A DNA stretch of 19,680 nt from CAYQTE01 sp964420285 (GTDB lineage Bacteria; Planctomycetota; Phycisphaerae; Tepidisphaerales; Tepidisphaeraceae), in assembly GCA_964420285.1 (NCBI GenBank), contig CAYQTE010000078.1:1-19680 (forward strand), read 5' to 3'. The position numbers were made by a program, and so were the translations under genes. Of the stretch, positions 1 to 6,235 are shown piece after piece. Under the pieces are notes generated by a model. That model was not told the origin of the DNA. It ran no database searches and worked only from the letters and a program-made list of their open reading frames with translations. The first letter of the stretch is position 1. Each line of letters begins with the position of its first letter.

Positions 1-2479
1 CGATATCGAACGGATCAATCGTTCCGGCCTGGATGCCTTCGCTGGCGAACACGCTCAGTTTCACATTCTTGAGGTCTTCGCCGCTCTGGTTGACGGTCTC
101 GATGGGCAGGCGAATCTTATCGCCGGCCGAGACTTCCAGCGGAATCTTCGGCTCGACATAGAACGGCTGGATCGATGTCACCATCGCCGAACCGGTACCA
201 AGCGTCCCATCGCCGTTGAACGCATCGGCCGTCGCCTTGAATGTGGTAACAGAGTCATTGAGATGGAACGAAATCGTGGCCGACCCGGTGGTGGCATCGG
301 TATTCACCGCGGCCGCCCAGTAGAGCGTCTCGGTGAAATCGGTGCGTTGGGAGGGATCACGGTTGGGGCTGAGGTCGTGGGCGTAGATGCGGACGGGGGG
401 CATGATGGGCCGCGCCGCCATCGCCATTCCGCCAAGGCCGCCACCACCGCCGCCCCGGCCGCGGCCAGCGCCACCAGCCGGGATCATCGGACCGGCGACG
501 GCAGCCGCATCGGCGCCGGCACCAGCCGGAATGCCCGCCGGGGGCATCGGTGCGGCCGGCGGGGGCATGGCAGCCGCCGGACCCGGCAACGCGGGCTGTG
601 CGGCCAGCTTGGCCTGGAGTTGGGCGTCAACTTGTGGATTGTTAGCCGGAACGGCTTCGCGAACCATCGGTGCGGGCACTGGTGCACCGGCGGCGGCCGC
701 GCCGTTCATCACCATTGCACCGCCCGGAGCAGCGCCGAACGCAGCCCCGCCCCTACCGCCGCGACCACCACCGCCGGCGCCACCCACCGCGATGCCACGA
801 GTTACAACACTCCGCACCGGCGGCGTCAGCGTCGCCAAGGCTCGACGGCCCTGGTCCTTGTAGGTGGTCAAAAACTGCGTTTCGTCAAGCGTCGCAAACC
901 TCCGCCATCCCTGCGTGCCCAGCAGAAGGTCGATGTCCTGTGACGCCTTCGGATTGGTCGGATCGAAATAAACCTGTGCATCCTCCAGTTCCTTCACATC
1001 GCTTTCCAGCAGCACCATCGCATCCAGCCTCGGCGGGCGATCACGCTGCTCCAGCATCTTGGGAATGCTGTCATCACTGACGGTGATTCCCACCGTCGCC
1101 GCCACCGGCTTGCCGGCCGCATCCGTCGTCGTCACTGTGACCGACGCTGAATCGCCGGGGGTGTATTGCGCTTTGTCGGCCGTCACCTTCACAACCAGAT
1201 TGGTCTTGGGTTGACGGAACACCAGCCGTTCGGCCAGCGGTGCATTACTTTCGGCGCTCCACACCGTGGCGACCATCACGCCGTCCGCCCAATCCGGCGG
1301 CGTCAGCGCGATGGCGGCCGGCTTGTCCGACGGCACGTCGATTGTCGTCGTCGCGACAACCGTTTCATGTTTCTTCAACGTGACTTTCATCTGCCCGCCG
1401 CTGGGCGAGGCAATGTGCATCTTGATCGCCTCACCGGGAGCGGCCGTGTCCTGATCGCTCACGATCGATACGCCGTCCAGCTTCACGGCCGGCAGCGGGA
1501 AGAGCTTGTCGATCCCCGCCGGCTCCGACAGCTTGATCGAATACTTCTCCCGGGCCACGGGTGTGAACTCAACTCTGCCGCGCCCTTCATGTTCAGTCTT
1601 GATTGCCACGATCTGCTTGCCCTTGGAATCGACAATCCACCCGGCCAGGTCTGCCGGCTTCTGGGCCGGCGTCCGGCCTTCAACGTACACCCGGCAGTTT
1701 GTCCCGGCGATCAATTCCCCGCCTTCGGGATAGACCGCGATGTCCACCGTATTGACGAGGATTGGGATCGTCTTGGCGATCGCTTCGACAGTCCCGCTGT
1801 CGTTCACCGACAGGGACAATGTGCCCTCGCCCTTCTCAATCTGCTTGGGCAGCGGGAACTGGACTGCACAGTTGCCAAGCGCATCGACGGTCGTCGAGCC
1901 CGTCCACACATCCTGACCATCAACAATCGCATTAGCCGACACCGTCGCACCGGCCGGCACGCCACCCTCGGCCCGATCGACGTGCATGGTCGCCTTGACG
2001 GTATCTCCCGCGCCATACCCATCGCGCACGAAGATGATCTCCCCTTTGATCCGCGGCGCCCGGTAGGCGCGCACATCAAACTTCCTTGTTGCCGCCGGAT
2101 ACCCGTTATTGGGGAAGCTGAACGTCGCCTTGTATTCCCCGCCGGCGACATCGGGCGGCACATCCCAGGCATACCCCGCCGTGCTGTCCTGCACCTGCAC
2201 GTTGTTGGCCGTGGTGATGGTGTCGCCCTTGGGGCCGGTGATCGTGAGCGTGCTGTAATACATCTGCCCACTGGCCGCCGGCTTATGATCATCGGCGCCG
2301 AGCAGGACCGCCCGCAGATAGACCTTTTCGCCGATGCGATAGATCGGCTTATCCGTGGAAACATACGCCAGCATATGATCGCTGGCCGGTGCCGGCGCCG
2401 GTGCATCCGCTGCAAAAAGCAGTGCTCCAGCGCCCAGAATCGCCAGCAATCCCAACCGAGCCGCTCGATGAATCAACAT
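1..2479 (-). CDS. Alpha-2-macroglobulin family protein (N-terminal 826 codons, runs off left edge)
   Basis: The minus strand is open from an ATG at 2479-2477 to the window edge. The start is set by a strong Shine-Dalgarno (GAGGAGG, 5 nt upstream) and is followed by a signal peptide (LGLLAILGAGALLFAADA). A classic MG2 signature (TDKPIYRIGEKVYLRA) sits near residue 37. An MG5/bait-type module (ADKAQYTPGDSASVTV, then GKPVAATVGITVSDDS) sits near residue 437, a GTQGWRRF motif near 523, and the start of the A2M/MG7 domain (YWAAAVNTD, then LNDSVTTFKATADAF) near 720. Residues of about 560-700 are a Gly/Ala/Pro/Met-rich low-complexity insert. The family traps proteases or protects the envelope in bacteria; the thioester domain, if any, lies outside the window. 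The product is expected to be exported. It is divergent from the aminotransferase. Family call is firm; exact role is unknown. Confidence 0.9.
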   Translation of the reverse strand, partial: MLIHRAARLGLLAILGAGALLFAADAPAPAPASDHMLAYVSTDKPIYRIGEKVYLRAVLLGADDHKPAASGQMYYSTLTITGPKGDTITTANNVQVQDSTAGYAWDVPPDVAGGEYKATFSFPNNGYPAATRKFDVRAYRAPRIKGEIIFVRDGYGAGDTVKATMHVDRAEGGVPAGATVSANAIVDGQDVWTGSTTVDALGNCAVQFPLPKQIEKGEGTLSLSVNDSGTVEAIAKTIPILVNTVDIAVYPEGGELIAGTNCRVYVEGRTPAQKPADLAGWIVDSKGKQIVAIKTEHEGRGRVEFTPVAREKYSIKLSEPAGIDKLFPLPAVKLDGVSIVSDQDTAAPGEAIKMHIASPSGGQMKVTLKKHETVVATTTIDVPSDKPAAIALTPPDWADGVMVATVWSAESNAPLAERLVFRQPKTNLVVKVTADKAQYTPGDSASVTVTTTDAAGKPVAATVGITVSDDSIPKMLEQRDRPPRLDAMVLLESDVKELEDAQVYFDPTNPKASQDIDLLLGTQGWRRFATLDETQFLTTYKDQGRRALATLTPPVRSVVTRGIAVGGAGGGGRGGRGGAAFGAAPGGAMVMNGAAAAGAPVPAPMVREAVPANNPQVDAQLQAKLAAQPALPGPAAAMPPPAAPMPPAGIPAGAGADAAAVAGPMIPAGGAGRGRGGGGGGLGGMAMAARPIMPPVRIYAHDLSPNRDPSQRTDFTETLYWAAAVNTDATTGSATISFHLNDSVTTFKATADAFNGDGTLGTGSAMVTSIQPFYVEPKIPLEVSAGDKIRLPIETVNQSGEDLKNVKLSVFASEGIQAGTIDPFDI

Positions 2480-2507
2480 GGCTGTCCTCCTCAAATGTGC
2501 GTTGCGC

Positions 2508-2513
2508 ATCATA
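2508..2513 (-). promoter_or_regulatory. Possible -10 element for the macroglobulin gene
   Basis: TATGAT on the minus strand matches the sigma70 -10 consensus at 5 of 6 positions and lies about 28 nt upstream of the ATG. No good -35 is visible at the right spacing, so this is tentative. Confidence 0.3.
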
Positions 2514-2560
2514 CCGCGACTGACCTTCCGACGCACGGAGGACCAAAAAGTTCCACATCA

Positions 2561-2576
2561 CGAAAAATATTTTTCG
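2561..2576. repeat. Perfect 16-bp AT-rich palindrome in a divergent intergenic region
   Basis: CGAAAAATATTTTTCG reads identically on both strands. It sits in the 202-bp gap between the divergent macroglobulin and aminotransferase genes and is a local AT island in GC-rich DNA. It could be an operator for a dimeric regulator; no function is proven. Confidence 0.5.
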
Positions 2577-2681
2577 CTGCCGCCCGGCCACCCGGATCGT
2601 TCGGGGCCGCTTGAACCGAACGCGTCGGCCCGATACGTTGTGCGTGATTTGGTGCAATGTCGCTTAACCGGCGGAGGTTTC

Positions 2682-3884
2682 ATGGTCAAGCTGGCGGATC
2701 GGATGAGTCTTGTTTCGGAGTCAATCACCCTGGCGGTCAGCGCCAAGGCGGCCGCACTGCGCAAAGCGGGTGTTGATGTCGTCGGATTTGGGGCCGGGGA
2801 GCCGGATTTTGACACGCCGGCGTTCATCAAGGATGCCGCCAAGGCCGCCCTCGATAAGGGGCAGACCAAATATACGCCCACTCCCTGTATCCCTGAACTG
2901 AAAGTCGCGATCTCCAATAAGTTCAAGGCAGAAAACAACTTACCGTACGCCCCGGATCAGATCACCACCGGCGCCGGCGGCAAACATTGCCTCTATATGG
3001 CGTTCCAGGCCCTGGTCAATCCGGGTGATGAGGTGCTGATCCTCTCCCCCTATTGGGTGAGTTATCCGGAGCAGGTCAAATTGGCCGGCGGCATCCCCCG
3101 CGTTGTCCGCGGCGAGGAATCCAACGGCTTCCGCATCACGCCAAGGCAGCTTTCCGACGCGATCACCCCTAAGACGCGTATTTTGCTTATCAACTCCCCG
3201 AGCAACCCGGCCGGTCACGCCTACACGCCCTCGGAACTGACCGAATTGGCCAAAATCGCCGCCGCTCATCCCGATCTGATCGTTTTCAGCGATGAAATAT
3301 ACGAAAAGCTGATCTATGGCGTCGAGTTTGTCAGTTTCGCCACGCTGGCGCCCGGTCTGCTTGATCGCACGCTCACCTTCAACTGCCACAGCAAGACCTT
3401 CGCCATGACCGGCTGGCGCATCGGCTATATCGGCGGGCCCAAGGTCGTCATCGACGCCATCAACAAGCTGCAAAGTCAGATGACCAGCCACATTACCAGC
3501 TTCACCCAGCAGGCGGCCATCGTTGCCCTGACCGATCCGCGCGGCAAGGAAGCCACCAGCCAGATGCGCGATCAGTTCCAAAAACGCGGCCAGCACATGT
3601 GGCAACGCCTCACCGCACTGCCCGACGTCACCTGCGTCAAGCCGCAAGGCGCGTTCTACGCGTTTCCCAACATCGGCCGGTATTTCGGCAAGAAGGCCGG
3701 CGCGACGACGATTACCGATGCCGTAAGTTTTTCGGCCGCCCTTCTGGAACAGAACCACGTCGCGGTGGTCCCCGGCAACGACAGCGGTTTCGATACGCAC
3801 GTGCGCCTATCCTTCGCCACCAGCATGGAGAACATCGACAAGGGACTGGATCGGATCGGGGAGTTCCTCAAGAAGCTGGGATAG
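2682..3884 (+). CDS. Class I/II pyridoxal-phosphate aminotransferase (aspartate aminotransferase type)
   Basis: This 400-aa protein is a fold-type I aminotransferase that would transfer an amino group between an amino acid such as aspartate and a 2-oxo acid in the cytoplasm. The PLP lysine is K238 in HSKTFAMTGWRIGY. The cofactor-binding aspartate lies in FSDEIYEKLIYG, the SNPAG loop is near residue 175, and the C-terminal substrate-carboxylate arginine is R375 in THVRLSF. Length is normal for the Igamma (AspB/AAT) subgroup. The ATG at 2682 is chosen because a GGAGG ribosome site lies 4-5 nt upstream and the conserved N-terminus (LADRMSLVSESITLAV) starts right after it. The open frame extends further upstream into the intergenic region, but that extension is not family-like. 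Substrate specificity cannot be read from sequence; it could also accept aromatic or prephenate-type substrates. Confidence 0.92.
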   Translation: MVKLADRMSLVSESITLAVSAKAAALRKAGVDVVGFGAGEPDFDTPAFIKDAAKAALDKGQTKYTPTPCIPELKVAISNKFKAENNLPYAPDQITTGAGGKHCLYMAFQALVNPGDEVLILSPYWVSYPEQVKLAGGIPRVVRGEESNGFRITPRQLSDAITPKTRILLINSPSNPAGHAYTPSELTELAKIAAAHPDLIVFSDEIYEKLIYGVEFVSFATLAPGLLDRTLTFNCHSKTFAMTGWRIGYIGGPKVVIDAINKLQSQMTSHITSFTQQAAIVALTDPRGKEATSQMRDQFQKRGQHMWQRLTALPDVTCVKPQGAFYAFPNIGRYFGKKAGATTITDAVSFSAALLEQNHVAVVPGNDSGFDTHVRLSFATSMENIDKGLDRIGEFLKKLG

Positions 3885-3901
3885 AACGCAACAATCGGCA
3901 T

Positions 3902-3941
3902 TTGCCGAAGCGCGCTCGGCCGTATATACTATGTGTATACG
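3902..3941 (+). promoter_or_regulatory. Promoter plus overlapping palindromic operator of the toxin-antitoxin locus
   Basis: A -35-like TTGCCG (3902-3907), a 17-nt spacer and a -10 TATACT (3925-3930) form a good sigma70-type promoter. An imperfect palindrome with 9-nt arms, CGTATATAC and GTGTATACG around a TAT centre (3921-3941), covers the -10. This is the arrangement expected for autorepression by an AbrB/MazE-type antitoxin. Confidence 0.65.
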
Positions 3942-3958
3942 ACCTGGGCAGGCCGCAC

Positions 3959-4186
3959 ATGACCAAGACGCTCATCAAACACGGCAACAGCCTGGCATTG
4001 GTGATCGACAAGCCGATTCTGGACATGCTCCAGATCGACGCCGACACGCCGCTGGAACTGACGACTAACGGCAACGGGTTGCTCATTTCCCCCGTGCGCG
4101 ACACCGCGAGAGATCGAAGACTTCGCGCCGCGCTGGCCAAGATCAACGCCCGTTACGGAGCGGATCTCAAACGTCTTGCCGAGTGA
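3959..4186 (+). CDS. AbrB/MazE-type (SpoVT-AbrB fold) antitoxin
   Basis: This 75-aa protein has the N-terminal swapped-hairpin DNA-binding signature of AbrB/MazE antitoxins: KTLIKHGNSLALVIDKPIL, then LDMLQIDADTPLELTTNGNGLLISPV. The C-terminal third (residues about 50-75, ALAKINARYGADLKRLAE) is the likely toxin-contacting tail. The start codon is the ATG just downstream of the palindromic promoter; the ribosome site (GGGCAGG) is weak. It is followed after 6 nt by a doc-like toxin start, the usual antitoxin-first order. AbrB-type antitoxins paired with Doc/Fic toxins are a known arrangement. Because the partner toxin is truncated here, the antitoxin may be an orphan, possibly kept as a DNA-binding regulator. 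Confidence 0.85.
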   Translation: MTKTLIKHGNSLALVIDKPILDMLQIDADTPLELTTNGNGLLISPVRDTARDRRLRAALAKINARYGADLKRLAE

Positions 4187-4192
4187 GCGACC

Positions 4193-4369
4193 GTGCCGGA
4201 GTTTCACGCGACTCATGATGTCTTGAAGATCCACGCCGATCAAATCGATCAATACGGCGGCGATCCGGGCATTCGTGACTTGGGACTGCTGGAGTCCGCC
4301 GTGGCGCAGCCGATGGCCTCGTTTGCCGGCGTGCCATTACACGATGACCTGTTCGAGTCGGAGCGTTAA
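4193..4369 (+). pseudogene. 3'-truncated Doc/Fic-family toxin gene (death-on-curing)
   Basis: A GTG start 6 nt after the antitoxin stop opens a 58-codon frame. Its product (HATHDVLKIHADQIDQYGG, GIRDLGLLESAVAQP, FAGVPLHDDLFESER) matches the N-terminal half of Doc-type toxins, which act by AMPylation or phosphorylation of a cytoplasmic target. The frame stops just after the LHDDLFE region. The catalytic Fic motif (HPFxDGNKRT) and everything after it is missing, and I do not find it downstream on this strand. The stop (4367-4369) overlaps the stop of the convergent LEPR/RTX gene (4366-4368). It is most likely an inactive remnant made by deletion or rearrangement. The weak ribosome site GAGTGAG lies upstream. 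Confidence 0.75.
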
Positions 4370-5067
4370 TCGATGTAGTAAGTTTGCGGCAGATTATAAG
4401 GCGTTGAACTGCCTTCGATCGTGTCGTTGCCCCCACCGCCCAGAACGGTGTCGGTTGGCTGAGTGCCATTGTAGATCGTGTCATCGCCCAAGCCGCCGTT
4501 GACCGACGTGTTATACGCGCTGACGGTGATATTGTCGTTGCCTTGGCCGCCGTAAATCTGGCCGTACCCCGTAATCGTGTCATTGCCCGGCCCGCCGCGC
4601 AGCACGCACGGGGCGCCGCTGCCGATGATCGAGTCATCGCCCCGTCCTCCAAACACAGTCGCCGGAACCATGACAACGGTCTGATCCGTGTTGGGAAGCA
4701 GCAGGACGGTCTCGCCGTTGCTGCCGGGAACGGTATTCGGCGCTTCGATGTACAGATCGATCGAATCATTTCCCGCCCCAGCATGCACACGAACGCCTCT
4801 GATACCCGCATAAGGGAACGTCGTGGTGACTCCGTCGACGACGACGTCGTATTCAGTCGGGCCACCCGTCATGGTGTCAAATCCCGCGGTCTGCACTGTG
4901 ATCGTATCATCCCCCGGCGTACCCCAGATTTTCAAAATCCCGTTCTGCACGACAGGTATCGGCGCCACCGACAGAAACATACGAGGCTCAAGCCAGTCCA
5001 TTGTGATTTGTTTCGCATCCGCCCGCGCCGAGCTTGCCGAATCCGCCCTGAGTTGCCCGTCTTTCAT
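4366..5067 (-). CDS. LEPR-x-LL motif protein with RTX calcium-binding repeats
   Basis: This 233-aa protein begins with a polar stretch and then TMDWLEPRMFLSVAP, a variant of the LEPR-x-LL sorting/export motif found at the N-terminus of large secreted planctomycete proteins. Downstream are degenerate RTX nonapeptides such as GGRGDDSII, GGPGNDTIT, GGQGNDNIT, GGLGDDTIY and GGGGNDTIE, plus weaker copies near GTPGDDTIT and AGAGNDSID. Such repeats fold as a calcium-binding parallel beta-roll outside the cell. No catalytic domain or membrane anchor is seen. It is short for the family, and its 3' end abuts a truncated toxin gene, so it may itself be shortened. The ATG at 5067 is preferred over an upstream in-frame ATG (5127) because GGGTGAGG lies just upstream of it. 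Confidence 0.82.
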   Translation of the reverse strand: MKDGQLRADSASSARADAKQITMDWLEPRMFLSVAPIPVVQNGILKIWGTPGDDTITVQTAGFDTMTGGPTEYDVVVDGVTTTFPYAGIRGVRVHAGAGNDSIDLYIEAPNTVPGSNGETVLLLPNTDQTVVMVPATVFGGRGDDSIIGSGAPCVLRGGPGNDTITGYGQIYGGQGNDNITVSAYNTSVNGGLGDDTIYNGTQPTDTVLGGGGNDTIEGSSTPYNLPQTYYID

Positions 5068-5099
5068 GTTGGCCTCACCCTTTCGTGACTCGCGCCGTA

Positions 5100-5138
5100 A
5101 TGCCGGATGACTGACCCTTTGATGCACAAATCCGGCAT
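5100..5138 (-). other. Leader hairpin (9-bp inverted repeat) upstream of the LEPR/RTX gene
   Basis: ATGCCGGAT (5100-5108) and ATCCGGCAT (5130-5138) form perfect 9-nt arms around a 21-nt loop. The element lies between the predicted promoter and the start codon, so it should be transcribed into the 5' leader. There is no T-run, so it is not a normal terminator. A second, 7-nt inverted repeat (GCACAAA 5124-5130 with TTTGTGC 5164-5170) overlaps it. Confidence 0.45.
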
Positions 5139-5177
5139 CCTCGCCCCTGAGTCGAAAAGATCTTTTGTGCGCCCGCC

Positions 5178-5205
5178 ACTATACAACAACTCTGGCCGAT
5201 ATCAA
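5178..5205 (-). promoter_or_regulatory. Predicted sigma70-type promoter of the LEPR/RTX gene
   Basis: On the minus strand TTGATA (5205-5200, 5 of 6 to consensus) is followed by a 16-nt spacer and TATAGT (5183-5178, 5 of 6). The start site would be near 5171, giving a leader of about 100 nt that contains the hairpin at 5100-5138. Confidence 0.55.
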
Positions 5206-5318
5206 GACAATTCCATCACCTCCAGCCACTCTTGCAGCCAGTCCTGATCCAAACCGGCCCCGCGCCCTAACTCATTGGCCGCGACGCGATTACGACGATC
5301 CCGCTGGTCCCCTGCCGC

Positions 5319-6140
5319 TCACGGCACGATCATCGACCCCGGAAAATCCGGCGCCAGGGATCCTTGCAGCGCCTTGGCGCCCGTGTAGCTCGAAAACGGC
5401 CCCGCCAGCACTGTCGTCACGCCGTTGGCGCCATGTTCCACGCGCGCCGCAAATCCGGCCTTGGCCAGACGCGCCGAGGCTCGCGTCACATCCCCTTCCG
5501 CCGTGAATGCTCCAACCGTTACATAAAACGCCCGCGTGCCGGCGTGCATTTTCGACATGTTCGCCGCGTCCGTGCCCGGATACAGTTCCTCGACCCTGCC
5601 AAAGGTTTGGTCCGCGTCATCGAACCGCCCCAGCCGCTGCTGGCTGAGACCCAGGCCGTACATCGCCTCGCGCTTGCTGGCGTCGTCCTCCAGCAGATTG
5701 ACGGCCACGGAAAGCTGCATCGCGGCGGTGGGGTAATCGTCCAACTCGATCGACACGCTGCCCAACTGGGCGCGAATCTGTCCCTCCAGCGACTTGTTCA
5801 TCGTGTATTGCAGTGCGACGATCGCGCGCTGGTAATCGCCGGCCGCCTGATGCAGATCGGCAAAGCTGGCGGCCTGGTCCTTCTTGGGCCGGTCCTCGAT
5901 CGCCCGCCCGCGGTCGTAATACGCCGCGGCGGCCGTCGGGCCGGTCGGATCGGCGCGGACCGCCGCGTCGGCCGAAACAAACGCCGAAGCATATTGCGCC
6001 TCGCGAAGTTCGGTGTTCGCCTTGTCCAGATACGTGTTGGCCGCGGGATTGACCGATGTGCATCCGCCCGCCAGAACCATGCCCCACGCACAAGCCCAAC
6101 TCAATCCGTGTGCAATCCATCGATCTTTCGCATTTCGCAT
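5319..6140 (-). CDS. Putative lipoprotein with TPR repeats and C-terminal SPOR domain
   Basis: The 273-aa product starts at the ATG at 6140, chosen for the GGAGG 5 nt upstream; an upstream in-frame start (6176) lacks this. An export signal ends in MVLAGGC (Cys27), a slightly non-canonical lipobox, so outer- or inner-membrane lipidation is likely. Residues of about 35-190 are helical tetratricopeptide-like units (ANTELREAQYASAFVSADAAVRADP, then AMYGLGLSQQRLGRFDDADQTFGRVEELYPG). The last 70 residues (FYVTVGAFTAEGDVTRASARL, then VTTVLAGPFSSYTGAKALQ) have the Y/F-V-x-VG-F and GPF spacing of SPOR domains, which bind peptidoglycan stripped of stem peptides. A role in envelope or division-site assembly is an inference. 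The gene is divergent from the AMP ligase. Confidence 0.72.
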   Translation of the reverse strand: MRNAKDRWIAHGLSWACAWGMVLAGGCTSVNPAANTYLDKANTELREAQYASAFVSADAAVRADPTGPTAAAAYYDRGRAIEDRPKKDQAASFADLHQAAGDYQRAIVALQYTMNKSLEGQIRAQLGSVSIELDDYPTAAMQLSVAVNLLEDDASKREAMYGLGLSQQRLGRFDDADQTFGRVEELYPGTDAANMSKMHAGTRAFYVTVGAFTAEGDVTRASARLAKAGFAARVEHGANGVTTVLAGPFSSYTGAKALQGSLAPDFPGSMIVP

Positions 6141-6235
6141 CCGTGCCTCCGAAGCTATAGTGGCCAGTCGTTGCATCGCCCGAACGTCGCCGACTGTGCC
6201 GGCGCCGGGCCGCGTTGTCTGACCGAGGTTACCTC

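Noticed and set aside
1166..2614. Long plus-strand open frame of 482 codons antisense to the macroglobulin gene
   Set aside because: Its product is rich in Arg/His/Gly with no family features, while the opposite strand has MG-domain motifs, a signal peptide and a ribosome site. It is a shadow of GC-rich coding DNA.
2478..2681. Upstream extension of the aminotransferase to an earlier ATG
   Set aside because: The extra 68 residues are not protein-like, cover the divergent promoter region, and a strong GGAGG site marks the ATG at 2682.
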